Below, piece by piece: positions 52,828 to 60,843 of a DNA stretch of 64,000 bases; position 1 is the stretch's first letter; the number at the start of each line of letters is the position of its first letter. Made by a program: the position numbers and the translations under genes. Under the pieces are notes generated by a model, which searched no databases, was not told the DNA's origin, and was given only the letters and a program-made list of their open reading frames with translations. Source of the stretch: Gordonia spumicola (GTDB lineage: Bacteria; Actinomycetota; Actinomycetes; Mycobacteriales; Mycobacteriaceae); contig NZ_BJOV01000003.1 of assembly GCF_009932475.1 (NCBI RefSeq), positions 868,001 through 932,000 of the forward strand. Reading direction: 5' to 3'.

Positions 52828-54153
52828 TCAGGCGTCGCGGAGGTCCACGCGCCTGGTGTCGCCGAGGAGGTGGGCACAGAGTGCGGAGATCACGCACAGC
52901 GCGGCGATCATCGCGGACACCGCACCGACGCCGGGGCCTCCGGGCACGATGAACGTGGTCGCGATCAGCGGGCCGAGACCGCCGCCGATCATGCCGCCGA
53001 TCTGATAGCAGACCGACACTCCCGTGTAGCGGGTAGACGTGGGGAACAACTCCGCAAGGAGCGCGGGAACGGGACTGTTGGCCGACGCGTTCAGCAGCGT
53101 CATGCTGACGAAGTAGGCGAGCACGATCAGCGCGAAGCTGCCCGAGGTGACCAGCGGGAACAGTACGAACACCCACGCCGCGGTGAGGAGCGCCGAGGTG
53201 ATGTAGACGGGCCTGCGCCCGATCCGGTCGGACAGCATCGCGAACGCCGGAATCGTGATCAGCATGCCCGCTGTGCCGATCATCATTCCGTTGAGCAGCG
53301 ACTGCCGCTCGATGCCGTACTCCTTGCTCGCATAGGCGACGAGCATCGTCGTCGCCACCGTGTACGCCATGAACGGGCCGACGTAGAGGAAGGTGCCGAG
53401 CAGAACCTGGCGCGGACGGTCGCGCAGCACCGCGACCAGCGGGATCCGACGGTCGGCGTTCGCGGCGAGCTTCGCGTCCTCGGCGACCGGGCTCTCCTCG
53501 ATGCCGATCCGGATGTACACGCCGAGGGCCACCATGACGACGGTCGCGATGAACGGCAGACGCCAGCCCCAGGCCAGAAAGTCGTCCTGATCCAGCGCAC
53601 CGAGCGCGGCGAAGGCGGCGAACGACAGCAGCAGTCCCGCCGACATGCCGATCTGGGTGGCGCTGCCGAGCAGGCCCCGCCGCTTCGTGTCGGCGTGCTC
53701 GACGGCCATCAGCGCGGCGCCGCCCCACTCGCCGCCGACCGCGACGCCCTGCAGGAGCCGCAGCGCCACGAGCAGGACCGGAGCGAGGAGCCCTATCTGC
53801 GCGTGGCTCGGCAGCAGACCGATGAGCAGCGTCGACGCGCCCATCAGGCCGAGTGTCCACAGCAGCATCGACTTGCGACCGAGTCGGTCGCCGAGGTGGC
53901 CGAAGAGGACGCCGCCGAGCGGTCTGGCGAGGTAGCCGACCGCGAGTGTGCCGAAGGAGGCGATCACCCCGAGCGCGCCGTCGGTGTTCGGGAAGAACAC
54001 CTTCGGAAACACGAGGCTCGCGGCCGTCGCATAGATGAGGAAGTCGTAGTACTCGATGACGCTGCCCACCGCGCTGGCGATGAACACGCGCCTGCGCAGG
54101 CTGCTCCGCGCGCCGACAGCGGCGAGGGCAGCGGGGTCGTCGATGGTGGTCAT
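52828..54153 (-). CDS. MFS transporter, metabolite:H+ symporter (MHS) family
   Basis: A 441-residue importer with twelve helices. The MFS loop motif reads GHLGDRLGRKS, and the MHS hallmark RLLQGVAVGGEWGGAALM is in helix 5. MHS members take up small carboxylic acids and related compounds (shikimate, alpha-ketoglutarate, aromatic acids). Position inside the cluster suggests it imports the growth substrate. Lies 16 nt downstream of the amidohydrolase and 36 nt before the RidA gene. Confidence 0.9.
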   Translation of the reverse strand: MTTIDDPAALAAVGARSSLRRRVFIASAVGSVIEYYDFLIYATAASLVFPKVFFPNTDGALGVIASFGTLAVGYLARPLGGVLFGHLGDRLGRKSMLLWTLGLMGASTLLIGLLPSHAQIGLLAPVLLVALRLLQGVAVGGEWGGAALMAVEHADTKRRGLLGSATQIGMSAGLLLSFAAFAALGALDQDDFLAWGWRLPFIATVVMVALGVYIRIGIEESPVAEDAKLAANADRRIPLVAVLRDRPRQVLLGTFLYVGPFMAYTVATTMLVAYASKEYGIERQSLLNGMMIGTAGMLITIPAFAMLSDRIGRRPVYITSALLTAAWVFVLFPLVTSGSFALIVLAYFVSMTLLNASANSPVPALLAELFPTSTRYTGVSVCYQIGGMIGGGLGPLIATTFIVPGGPGVGAVSAMIAALCVISALCAHLLGDTRRVDLRDA

Positions 54154-54169
54154 GGATCTCTCCAGGGAG

Positions 54170-55025
54170 TCAGTCGGGGAGGATGAGGTCGAACGGCCGG
54201 TTGTAGAGGATGTCCTCGAGCACGGCCCGCTCGATCGGGAGCGGCATCGCGAGATCGGCGATGCCGAGGAAGTCGGTCGCCGCCTGCCGCGGTTCGAACG
54301 ACGGGAAGTCGGAGCCGAACACGAGCCTGTCGGTCACGTGGCCTTCGACGGCGAGACGGAGCCCGTTGTAGAGCTGCCACGGTTTGACGGTGAGGGTCGA
54401 GATGTCGGCGAAGACGTTGCGGTTCTTCATCATCACTTCGACCGTCTCGTTCATCCACGGCTTGCCGAAGTGGGCGAGCAGGATCTTGGTGTCGCGGAAC
54501 TCGCGCGCCACCTTGTCGATCATGCTCGGGTAGGCGTGCTCGAGGCAGCCGTCGGGGGGCGAAGACGCTCGCCTGGTGGAACATCAGGAATATCCCCAGG
54601 TCGGCGGCGGCGCGGTACACCTCGTACGCCTCGTCGGAGTGCGGGTGGAATCCCTGGTAGGGCGGTGACAGTTTGACGCCGTGCAGTCCCCATTCGGCGA
54701 CCGCGCGACGCAGTTCGTCGGCCGCGCCGGGCCGCGTCGGGTCGACGCTCCCGACACCGATCGCCCGTTCCCTGTTCTCGTGGAGGTAGCCGCCGACGTA
54801 GTCGTTCGGCACGTCCATCCCCATGGCGTCGATCTGCAGTCCCAGCACGAGGAACTTGTCGACGTCGGCGGCCTCCATCGCGCGAGCATGCTCGGCGAGG
54901 TCGGCTTCGCCGAAGGCCGGCCTGCCGACGAGTTCGGTACCGCGGTCGGTCCAGACCGGACCGCAGTGGCACAGCTCGAAGACATGGGTGTGCCAGTCGG
55001 CGAACGGGCGATCGGGTGCGGTCAT
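54170..55025 (-). pseudogene. Amidohydrolase family 2 protein, single frameshift
   Basis: The gene reads well in one frame from ATG 55025 (FADWHTHVFELCHCG, the metal-binding HxH motif) to HQASVFAP, then in another frame from CLEHAYPSMIDKVAREF through LAHFGKPWMNE and VFGSDFPSFEP to the stop at 54170. The break is in a run of six G/C at 54554-54559; removal of one base gives a seamless 284-residue enzyme. Amidohydrolase_2 proteins are metal-dependent hydrolases or decarboxylases. This may be a sequencing slip in a homopolymer, phase variation, or a true lesion. RidA ends 4 nt upstream, MFS starts 16 nt downstream. Confidence 0.8.
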
Positions 55026-55029
55026 CGGA

Positions 55030-55419
55030 TCAGGCGGCCGGTCGACGCGCGATGACGTCGATCTCCACGCGGCAGTCGCCGGCGATGCCGACGGCGACGG
55101 TGGTGCGAGCGGGGTACGGACCCTCACCGAACTTCTCCTTGTACGCGGTCCAGAACTCCTGGCGGTACGAGTCGTCGGTCAGGTAGCAGGTGCTCTTGAC
55201 GACGTCCTTCAAGGTGCAGCCCGCCTCGGCGAGGATCGCCTCGATCTCCTCGAGCGCGATCCGCGTCTCGTCGGCGATGGTGTCCGCCTCCGCCTTGCGG
55301 GTGAGGGTGGTCAGGTCGAGGGCCATGCCGCCGGCGAACACGAAGTCGCGGGTGGCGACGCCGGGGTTCATGCCGAACGTCGGGTACAGGCCGTCACCGG
55401 GGTTGATGTACTGAGTCAT
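55030..55419 (-). CDS. RidA family protein (second of two)
   Basis: A 129-residue RidA/RutC-type protein with the conserved GPYPARTTVAVG and CRVEIDVIA segments (Arg and Glu of the active site). It follows the monooxygenase gene by 35 nt and is 4 nt before the amidohydrolase. It resembles the other RidA of the operon only moderately, so the two may act on successive intermediates. Confidence 0.9.
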   Translation of the reverse strand: MTQYINPGDGLYPTFGMNPGVATRDFVFAGGMALDLTTLTRKAEADTIADETRIALEEIEAILAEAGCTLKDVVKSTCYLTDDSYRQEFWTAYKEKFGEGPYPARTTVAVGIAGDCRVEIDVIARRPAA

Positions 55420-55454
55420 CGTCAATTCGTCCTTACTTCGAGTGGGGATGGATG

Positions 55455-56612
55455 TCAGTCGTCGCCGAGTGCACGCAGAACGGGAGCGATGTGCTCGGCG
55501 AAGAGCTCCATCGAGCCGTCGACGGCGTCGTGATCGATGCCGGGGGTGCCCATCTGCAACAGCCAGTTCTGGATGCCGTGCGACGTGGTCATGCGCACCA
55601 TGCGCTCCTTGACCGACTCGACGGATCCGATGAACAGGTGGTCGCGGTCCATGAGGAACTGCCACGGGTCCTCGATGGTCTCGGGGTCGAAGTCGGCGGG
55701 ATCCTCGTGGGCGTCGAGGAAGACGCCGATGCCGCGGACGCGGCAGAGGAAGGTGAAGAAGTCGGTGACTCCCTTCTCGCACACCCGGCGGGCCTCCTCA
55801 TCGGTCTCCGCGACGAAGGCGAGACGGAGGACCGAGACGCCGTCGCCGTAGGTCGGGCGCACGCCGTCCGCCTTCTCCCGCTCGTCCTGATAGAGCTTCA
55901 GCAGGTTGTGCAGGACGTCGCCGGTCGGATACCAGGTGATCGGCGTGGTCCCTCGGTGCGCGGCGCGAGTGAAGCCCTCGACGGACTCGGTGACCGCGAA
56001 CAGCGGCGGGGTGGGCTGCTGGTACGGCTTCGGTGTGATCCCGAAGGCCACGAGCTTGCCCTCCTCGTTCACCCAGCCCACCGGCGGCTTCGCACCGGGC
56101 GCAGCGATGAAGCGGGCGCCGGGGACGGGGAGCGTGTAGCGCTTGCCTTCGTGAGAGAACTGATCTTCGGTCCACAGTCGCGTGACGATCTCGTAGTTCT
56201 CGTCGAAGATCTCGTAGCTGTTGTCGCTGCCGTCCCAGCGGCTGGCGGCCGGGTTGAGGTTGAGCACCTCGATCGGCAGGATGCCGCGTCCGAAGGCCAC
56301 GTCGAGACGTCCGCCGCTGAAGTGGTCGACGAGGGCGATGTCCTCGGCGACGCGGACCGGATGCCACAGTGTCAGCGAGACCGCCGCCATGCCGAATCGG
56401 ATGTTCTTCGTGCGGGCCGCGAGATCGGTCGCGAGCATGAGCGGATTCGGGAGGGCATCCGTACCGTCGGTGTCGAAGTGATGCTCGCCGAACCAGACTC
56501 GGTCGTAACCGAGTTCGTCGGCGAGCACCACGTGACGCCGCGTGACGTCGAGGACGTCGTGCCAGTCCTTACCCTCCCGGTTGGTCAGGGCATGCAGGAT
56601 GTCCAGTTTCAT
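55455..56612 (-). CDS. Luciferase-like (LLM class) flavin-dependent monooxygenase
   Basis: A 385-residue bacterial-luciferase-type enzyme that uses reduced FMN and O2. Typical segments include RVWFGEHHF, HPVRVAEDIALVDHFSGGR and FGRGILPIE. Position as first gene of the operon, before two RidA genes and a flavin reductase gene, mirrors the organisation of RutA in pyrimidine degradation, though overall it looks like the general LLM class rather than RutA. Likely reaction is oxygenation that opens or prepares a ring or C-heteroatom bond. An operator of the cluster lies 46 bp upstream of the start. Confidence 0.88.
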   Translation of the reverse strand: MKLDILHALTNREGKDWHDVLDVTRRHVVLADELGYDRVWFGEHHFDTDGTDALPNPLMLATDLAARTKNIRFGMAAVSLTLWHPVRVAEDIALVDHFSGGRLDVAFGRGILPIEVLNLNPAASRWDGSDNSYEIFDENYEIVTRLWTEDQFSHEGKRYTLPVPGARFIAAPGAKPPVGWVNEEGKLVAFGITPKPYQQPTPPLFAVTESVEGFTRAAHRGTTPITWYPTGDVLHNLLKLYQDEREKADGVRPTYGDGVSVLRLAFVAETDEEARRVCEKGVTDFFTFLCRVRGIGVFLDAHEDPADFDPETIEDPWQFLMDRDHLFIGSVESVKERMVRMTTSHGIQNWLLQMGTPGIDHDAVDGSMELFAEHIAPVLRALGDD

Positions 56613-56657
56613 TTCTCACTCCAGATGTTTCGAGGTTGTCCGAGCGGACTTACAAAC

Positions 56658-56671
56658 CGACTAGTTGGTAT
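56658..56671. promoter_or_regulatory. Cluster operator, site 2 (monooxygenase operon)
   Basis: CGACTAGTTGGTAT matches site 4 at 10 of 14 positions and, with two bases to its left, forms its own palindrome ACC-GACTAGTT-GGT. Located upstream of the luciferase-like monooxygenase gene. The rest of the 172 nt gap has AT-rich promoter-like sequence and no gene. Confidence 0.6.
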
Positions 56672-56784
56672 CTAACTCGATGCTGGAGCATGTGTCAAGG
56701 CTCACGCGAACCAGGTTGAGTGACCCAGCGCGCAGCATCCGCAATACACCCCAACGTAGCCGAATATATTCAATATGCAAGAGG

Positions 56785-57489
56785 TCAACCGAAGGATCGG
56801 CCGCCGCAGCAGTAGACGACCTGACCGGTGACGTATGCCGATGCCGCGCCGTCCGCGAGCCACGCGACGGTCGCCGCGATGTCTCCGGGGTCACCCGCGC
56901 GCCCGAGCGGAACCTTGTCGATGATCCGCTGCCGCACCTGCTCGGGCATGGCGTCTGTCATCGCCGTGGCGATGAAGCCCGGCGCGACGGCGTTCACCCG
57001 CAGCCTCGGCGCCAACGACAACGCCATCGCACGCGTGAGCCCGACGACGCCGCCCTTGGACACCGCGTAGTTGAACTGGCCGACGTTGCCCAGTTGCGCC
57101 CGGGAACTGATGTTGACGATCGCGCCGCCGTCGACGATCCGCTCGGCGAGCGCCGAGATCAGCTCGTACTGCGCGCCCAGGTTCACCCGGGTGACGAACC
57201 GGAAGCCGTCCTCGGTCATCTTCGCGATGAGCGAGTCGCGCGTGACGCCCGCGTTGTTGACGAGCACGGCGGGCGGCTCCCCCGCGTCGTCGAGGGCCGC
57301 GAGTACGCTCGCCCGCCCCCGATCCGACGCTATGTCGGCGGCCACCCCGATCCCGCCGAGGCGTTCGGCCGCCTCCGCGACGGCCGGATCGAGGTCCACC
57401 AGGACCGACCGATGACCCGCCCGCGCGAGCCGATCGGCGATCTCGAATCCGATTCCACGGGCCGCGCCCGTGACGATGGCGAGTGTCAT
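56785..57489 (-). CDS. 3-ketoacyl reductase (SDR), C-terminal half of a split FabG4-like enzyme
   Basis: A 234-residue SDR. Motifs: TGAARGIG, NNAGVTRDSLIAKM, the Ser in NISSRAQLG, YAVSK, and AVAPGFIATAMT. Along its length it resembles the catalytic half of mycobacterial FabG4 (high-molecular-weight FabG), which reduces 3-ketoacyl-CoA with NADH. The preceding gene encodes what looks like the N-terminal half of FabG4. The ATG overlaps that gene's stop by 4 nt. The C-terminus (VTGQVVYCCGGRSFG) also matches the FabG4 pattern. Confidence 0.88.
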   Translation of the reverse strand: MTLAIVTGAARGIGFEIADRLARAGHRSVLVDLDPAVAEAAERLGGIGVAADIASDRGRASVLAALDDAGEPPAVLVNNAGVTRDSLIAKMTEDGFRFVTRVNLGAQYELISALAERIVDGGAIVNISSRAQLGNVGQFNYAVSKGGVVGLTRAMALSLAPRLRVNAVAPGFIATAMTDAMPEQVRQRIIDKVPLGRAGDPGDIAATVAWLADGAASAYVTGQVVYCCGGRSFG

Positions 57490-57926
57490 GGCAGTGCCGC
57501 TCCCAAGTGCTCCGAGCCGAGCATGAACGGCTGACCGTTCGACGCCCGAGTGGTCAACAGATTCTTCGCAGCCTCGGCGACCCGCGCGTCGTCGACGCCG
57601 TCGCCCACGGCGATCACCGATGCGTAGCCGTCGAACCGCGCTCGCTCGAACGCGAGCGCCCGCGCCCCGGCGAGCAGACCGTCGGCCACCGCGGAGTCGA
57701 GCGGCGCGGCTCGCCCGAGCAGTGCACTGGTGGTCACGACGTACAGGATCGGGCCGTTCTCCACGACCTCCGGCTGCGTGAGCCGGAAGACCTCCGCGAG
57801 CTCGGCCTCCGTGTCGTCCCACGTCGCGAGCGGTCCGTCGGCGACGAACACCAGGCCCGCCCCCTCATCCGGAACCACTGCGGCGAGCGCCGTCGCCAGT
57901 CCCGGGTCCGCGCATCGCACTCTCAT
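57486..57926 (-). CDS. FabG4 N-terminal (flavodoxin-like) domain as a separate protein
   Basis: A 146-residue protein without catalytic motifs. It resembles the non-catalytic N-terminal domain of mycobacterial FabG4: GLVFVADG, a conserved helix-strand order, GPILYVVTTSA, ALAFERAR and the final NGQPFMLGSEHLG (FabG4: VDGQVFSVG). It is shorter than that domain and lacks about 60 N-terminal residues. Encoded directly before the SDR with a 4 nt overlap, it should associate with it. ATG overlaps the MaoC stop. Confidence 0.65.
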   Translation of the reverse strand: MRVRCADPGLATALAAVVPDEGAGLVFVADGPLATWDDTEAELAEVFRLTQPEVVENGPILYVVTTSALLGRAAPLDSAVADGLLAGARALAFERARFDGYASVIAVGDGVDDARVAEAAKNLLTTRASNGQPFMLGSEHLGAALP

Positions 57927-58375
57927 GCGTCGGCCCTCCTTCTCATCAGGGCGACCATCTCGCCGTCTTGCACCACCTCGCCGCGCTGCGTGAGCACCTC
58001 CACGCGCTGCACCATCACGCCGCGGTCGGGCGTGGACGTCTCGATGAGTTCGGTGACCGTGTTGCGCACACGGATGGTGTCGCCGATGAACACCGGCCGC
58101 CGGAACTTCCAGGTGCGGATCTCGGCGAAGGCGATCAGCGTCTCGTCGAATATCCCGAGACGGCCACGCAGTCCGGTGACCATCGACAGAATCAACGCAC
58201 CATGGACGATCCGTTGCCCGAAGTCGCTCCGCTCCATCAGTTCCGCGTCCGTGTGCAGGACATGGAAGTCGCCGGACACACCGGCGAAGTTGACGACGTC
58301 GGCCTCGGTCACGGTGCGTCCGACGGTGTCGAACGACATGCCGACCTCGGCGTCGTCGAACCACAGGGGTTGCAT
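57923..58375 (-). CDS. MaoC-like (R)-specific enoyl-CoA hydratase
   Basis: A 150-residue hot-dog fold protein. The hydratase motif carries D36 and H41 in SGDFHVLHTD, and FGQRIVHGAL follows. Single-domain (R)-hydratases make (3R)-hydroxyacyl-CoA, the substrate of the FabG4-type reductase encoded next; the same pairing (HtdX with FabG4) exists in mycobacteria. First gene of the leftward operon; two cluster operators lie in its promoter region. Confidence 0.9.
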   Translation of the reverse strand: MQPLWFDDAEVGMSFDTVGRTVTEADVVNFAGVSGDFHVLHTDAELMERSDFGQRIVHGALILSMVTGLRGRLGIFDETLIAFAEIRTWKFRRPVFIGDTIRVRNTVTELIETSTPDRGVMVQRVEVLTQRGEVVQDGEMVALMRRRADA

Positions 58376-58396
58376 CTCAGTTCCTCTCTCACATTT

Positions 58397-58418
58397 TTAC
58401 GTACCAAGTAGTATGTAA
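58397..58418. promoter_or_regulatory. Cluster operator, site 3 (MaoC operon side)
   Basis: TTACGTAC and GTATGTAA flank CAAGTA (one mismatch between arms). On the opposite strand it reads ATACTACTTGGTAC, 10 of 14 identical to site 4. It starts 22 bp upstream of the MaoC start. Confidence 0.6.
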
Positions 58419-58464
58419 CTGTGGCACACTGACACCGCAAGTGCGCAAGAATGGCGGACTTTCA

Positions 58465-58478
58465 ATACCGGTTGGTAT
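58465..58478. promoter_or_regulatory. Cluster operator, site 4 (acyl-CoA dehydrogenase side)
   Basis: ATACC-GGTT-GGTAT, a perfect 5 bp inverted repeat 24 bp before the acyl-CoA dehydrogenase start. Best copy of the shared site; 13 of 14 identical to site 1. Confidence 0.7.
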
Positions 58479-58502
58479 CTACATGCAGGAGAAGGAGCCC
58501 TG

Positions 58503-59648
58503 ATGAGAAGCTCGAGACTGGTGCCGCCCACCACCTCGGACCCGCACGCGCACGACGAGTTGCGCGCCCGGGTCCGCGCCTTCCTGGCCGACGAGTTCGA
58601 GTCGGGAGCCATCGAACCCGTCGTCGACTGCTGGCTCACCGGATGGGACGAGGACTTCAGCCGCAGGCTCGCCGCGCGGGGGTGGCTCGGCATGACGATC
58701 CCCGTCGACTACGGCGGGCATGACCGCGGGCACGTCGAACGATTCGTCGTCACCGAAGAACTCCTCGCCGCGGGCGCGCCCGTCGCCGCACATTGGATCG
58801 CCGACCGGCAGATCGCACCGTCGCTGCTGAAGTTCGGCACCGACATGCAGAAGCGATCCCTGCTGCCCGGCATCGCGGCGGGCGAGATCTTCTTCGGGAT
58901 CGGCATGAGCGAACCCGACTCGGGCAGCGACCTCGCAAGCGTCCGCACTCGAGGCGTACGCGTGGACGGCGGCTGGCGGATCACCGGCGCGAAGGTCTGG
59001 ACGTCGGGGGCCCATCACGCCCACTACTTCATCTGCCTGGCGCGCACCGAGGCCCGCGACGACGCCCACCGCCACGCCGGGCTCTCCCAGTTCATCGTCG
59101 ACCTCCACGCCGACGGCGTCCAGGTGAACCCGATCGAGTCGATGAACGGCGGCAGGCACTTCAACGAGGTCGTGCTCGACGACGTCTTCGTTCCCGACGA
59201 GATGGTCTTCGGGCAGATCGGCCAGGGCTGGACCCAGGTGACATCGGAGCTCTCGTTCGAGCGCAGCGGCCCCGAGCGATTCCTGTCGACGATGCCCCTG
59301 CTCACCGAGCTCGCCGCCTCCCCCGACCTCGTCGAATCGTCGTCGAGCACATTCGGCCGGGACGTGGCCCGCATCGCTGGACTGCACCAGATGTCGACCG
59401 CGGTGGCCGGGGCACTCGCCCGTCACGAGCCCGCCGACGTTCCCGCCGCCGTCGTGAAGGTGCTCGGCACCGCACTCGAAGGCGACGTCGCCGACCATGT
59501 GGACCTGATGGTCGGATCCGAGACCGGCGACCGGAGCCTCGACGAACTCGTCGCCGTCGCCACCGACCAACGCCCGGGGTTCACCCTCCGCGGCGGAACC
59601 AACGAGATTCTGCGCGGTGTGATCGCGCGGGGACTGGGAATGCGCTGA
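58503..59648 (+). CDS. Acyl-CoA dehydrogenase, catalytic-type subunit
   Basis: A 381-residue FAD enzyme. FGIGMSEPDSGSDLAS forms the FAD/substrate site, and the C-terminal RGGTNEILRGVIARG carries the usual catalytic-base Glu region. AAGGAG precedes the ATG. It overlaps the next gene (TGATG), which encodes a second, more diverged dehydrogenase; together they fit the two-subunit acyl-CoA dehydrogenases known from actinobacterial steroid side-chain degradation. It begins the rightward operon under the cluster operator. Confidence 0.9.
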   Translation: MRSSRLVPPTTSDPHAHDELRARVRAFLADEFESGAIEPVVDCWLTGWDEDFSRRLAARGWLGMTIPVDYGGHDRGHVERFVVTEELLAAGAPVAAHWIADRQIAPSLLKFGTDMQKRSLLPGIAAGEIFFGIGMSEPDSGSDLASVRTRGVRVDGGWRITGAKVWTSGAHHAHYFICLARTEARDDAHRHAGLSQFIVDLHADGVQVNPIESMNGGRHFNEVVLDDVFVPDEMVFGQIGQGWTQVTSELSFERSGPERFLSTMPLLTELAASPDLVESSSSTFGRDVARIAGLHQMSTAVAGALARHEPADVPAAVVKVLGTALEGDVADHVDLMVGSETGDRSLDELVAVATDQRPGFTLRGGTNEILRGVIARGLGMR

Positions 59649-60685
59649 TGACAACCACTCCGGCCGCCGTCACCGAGGTCGACTCGGACCTCCAGGCCAT
59701 GCTCGCCGACGTGTTCACCGCCCACCGCGACGCTCTCGCCGAAGCGCCGCGGACCGTCACCTGGGACGACGACCTCTGGGCGACGCTCACCGAACTCGGT
59801 CTGACCCGTCTCACCGGGTCGGACGACGCGGGCGGCAGTGGGGCCGGATGGACCGAGGCCGCCGAACTCCTCCGAGCGGCCGCTGCGGCAGGGGTGCCGA
59901 CGCCGTACGTCGAGCACGACCTCCTCGCGGGATGGCTCCTCGAAACCGCGGGCCTGCCCGTCGACGACGCGCGGCGCACCGCGGCCGTCGTCGACGCCGA
60001 CGGCGTGGCGCACGGAGTCGGCTGGGCCGACTCGGCCGACAAGATCGTCGTCGTCCACCGATCCGGCGATGGGTGGACGGTGAGCGATGTCGACTGTTCG
60101 AACATCCGAGTGACGGCAGGCGTCAACCGGGCGGGCGAGCCGCGCGCCCGGATCGTGGTCGACACGTCGACGCTGGCCGGAACCCCGGTGGACGCGGCGA
60201 TTCCGGACCTGTTCCGCCTCCGCGGCGCCCTGGCCCGCGGCATCCAGGTCAGCGGTGCGCTGGAGTCGATCCTGCGCCTGTCGGTGGAGCACACGACTGC
60301 GCGCGTGCAGTTCGGCCGTCCGCTGTCCCGATTCCAGGCCGTCCAGAATGCGGTCTCCGACATCGCCGCCGAAGCCGCCCTGGCTCGGACCGTCACCGAA
60401 GGCGCCGTCGTCGAGGCCGTCGCCTCATCGTGGGGCGGCTCGACCGCGTTCAAGGTCGCCGTCGCCCGCTCGTGTGTGGGGCACGCGGCCTCTGTCGCCG
60501 TCCGAGCCGGACATCAAGTGCACGGCGCGATCGGCACCACCCGCGAGCACCGCCTCCACGAGTTCACGCGCCCGGCCCTCGCCTGGCGAAGCGAGTTCGG
60601 ATCGGTCTCGTCGTGGGATCGCGTCGTCGCCGACGCCGCTCTCGGCGCCGGCCCGGACGGATTGTGGGCCCTGATCACCAGCTGA
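59648..60685 (+). CDS. Acyl-CoA dehydrogenase, partner subunit
   Basis: A 345-residue acyl-CoA dehydrogenase-like protein, smaller than the family norm. The C-terminal domain has TTARVQFGRPLSRFQAVQN and HQVHGAIGTTREHRLHEF, which bind FAD and contact the partner, while the N-terminal and middle domains are reduced. In two-subunit enzymes one partner binds FAD and the other supplies the base; this one keeps mainly the FAD-contact half. Coupled to the preceding gene by a 1 nt overlap. Confidence 0.87.
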   Translation: MTTTPAAVTEVDSDLQAMLADVFTAHRDALAEAPRTVTWDDDLWATLTELGLTRLTGSDDAGGSGAGWTEAAELLRAAAAAGVPTPYVEHDLLAGWLLETAGLPVDDARRTAAVVDADGVAHGVGWADSADKIVVVHRSGDGWTVSDVDCSNIRVTAGVNRAGEPRARIVVDTSTLAGTPVDAAIPDLFRLRGALARGIQVSGALESILRLSVEHTTARVQFGRPLSRFQAVQNAVSDIAAEAALARTVTEGAVVEAVASSWGGSTAFKVAVARSCVGHAASVAVRAGHQVHGAIGTTREHRLHEFTRPALAWRSEFGSVSSWDRVVADAALGAGPDGLWALITS

Positions 60686-60798
60686 CGCCGCACGTTCTCT
60701 GGGTACGCACCTCACCCCGGGATGTGCAGCGCACAAGAAACGGACGGGAAGTGCCCCGATAGCGGAACGGATGGGGCGGCCGCCCGAGGAACAGACGA

Positions 60799-60825
60799 AG
60801 AGCCCCGCCGAACCGGCGGGGCTCT
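60799..60825. terminator. Bidirectional terminator between dehydrogenase operon and ribBA
   Basis: Perfect 12 bp stem AGAGCCCCGCCG with a 3 nt AAC loop, between two convergent genes (114 nt after the dehydrogenase stop, 19 nt after the ribBA stop). Confidence 0.8.
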
Positions 60826-60843
60826 CGTCGTGGGGCGTGCTGG

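Noticed and set aside
52396..53860. Extended start for the crotonase reaching into the MFS gene
   Set aside because: The extra part is an antisense-like Arg-rich translation of the RidA and MFS genes; the GTG at 52399 overlaps the RidA stop as expected.
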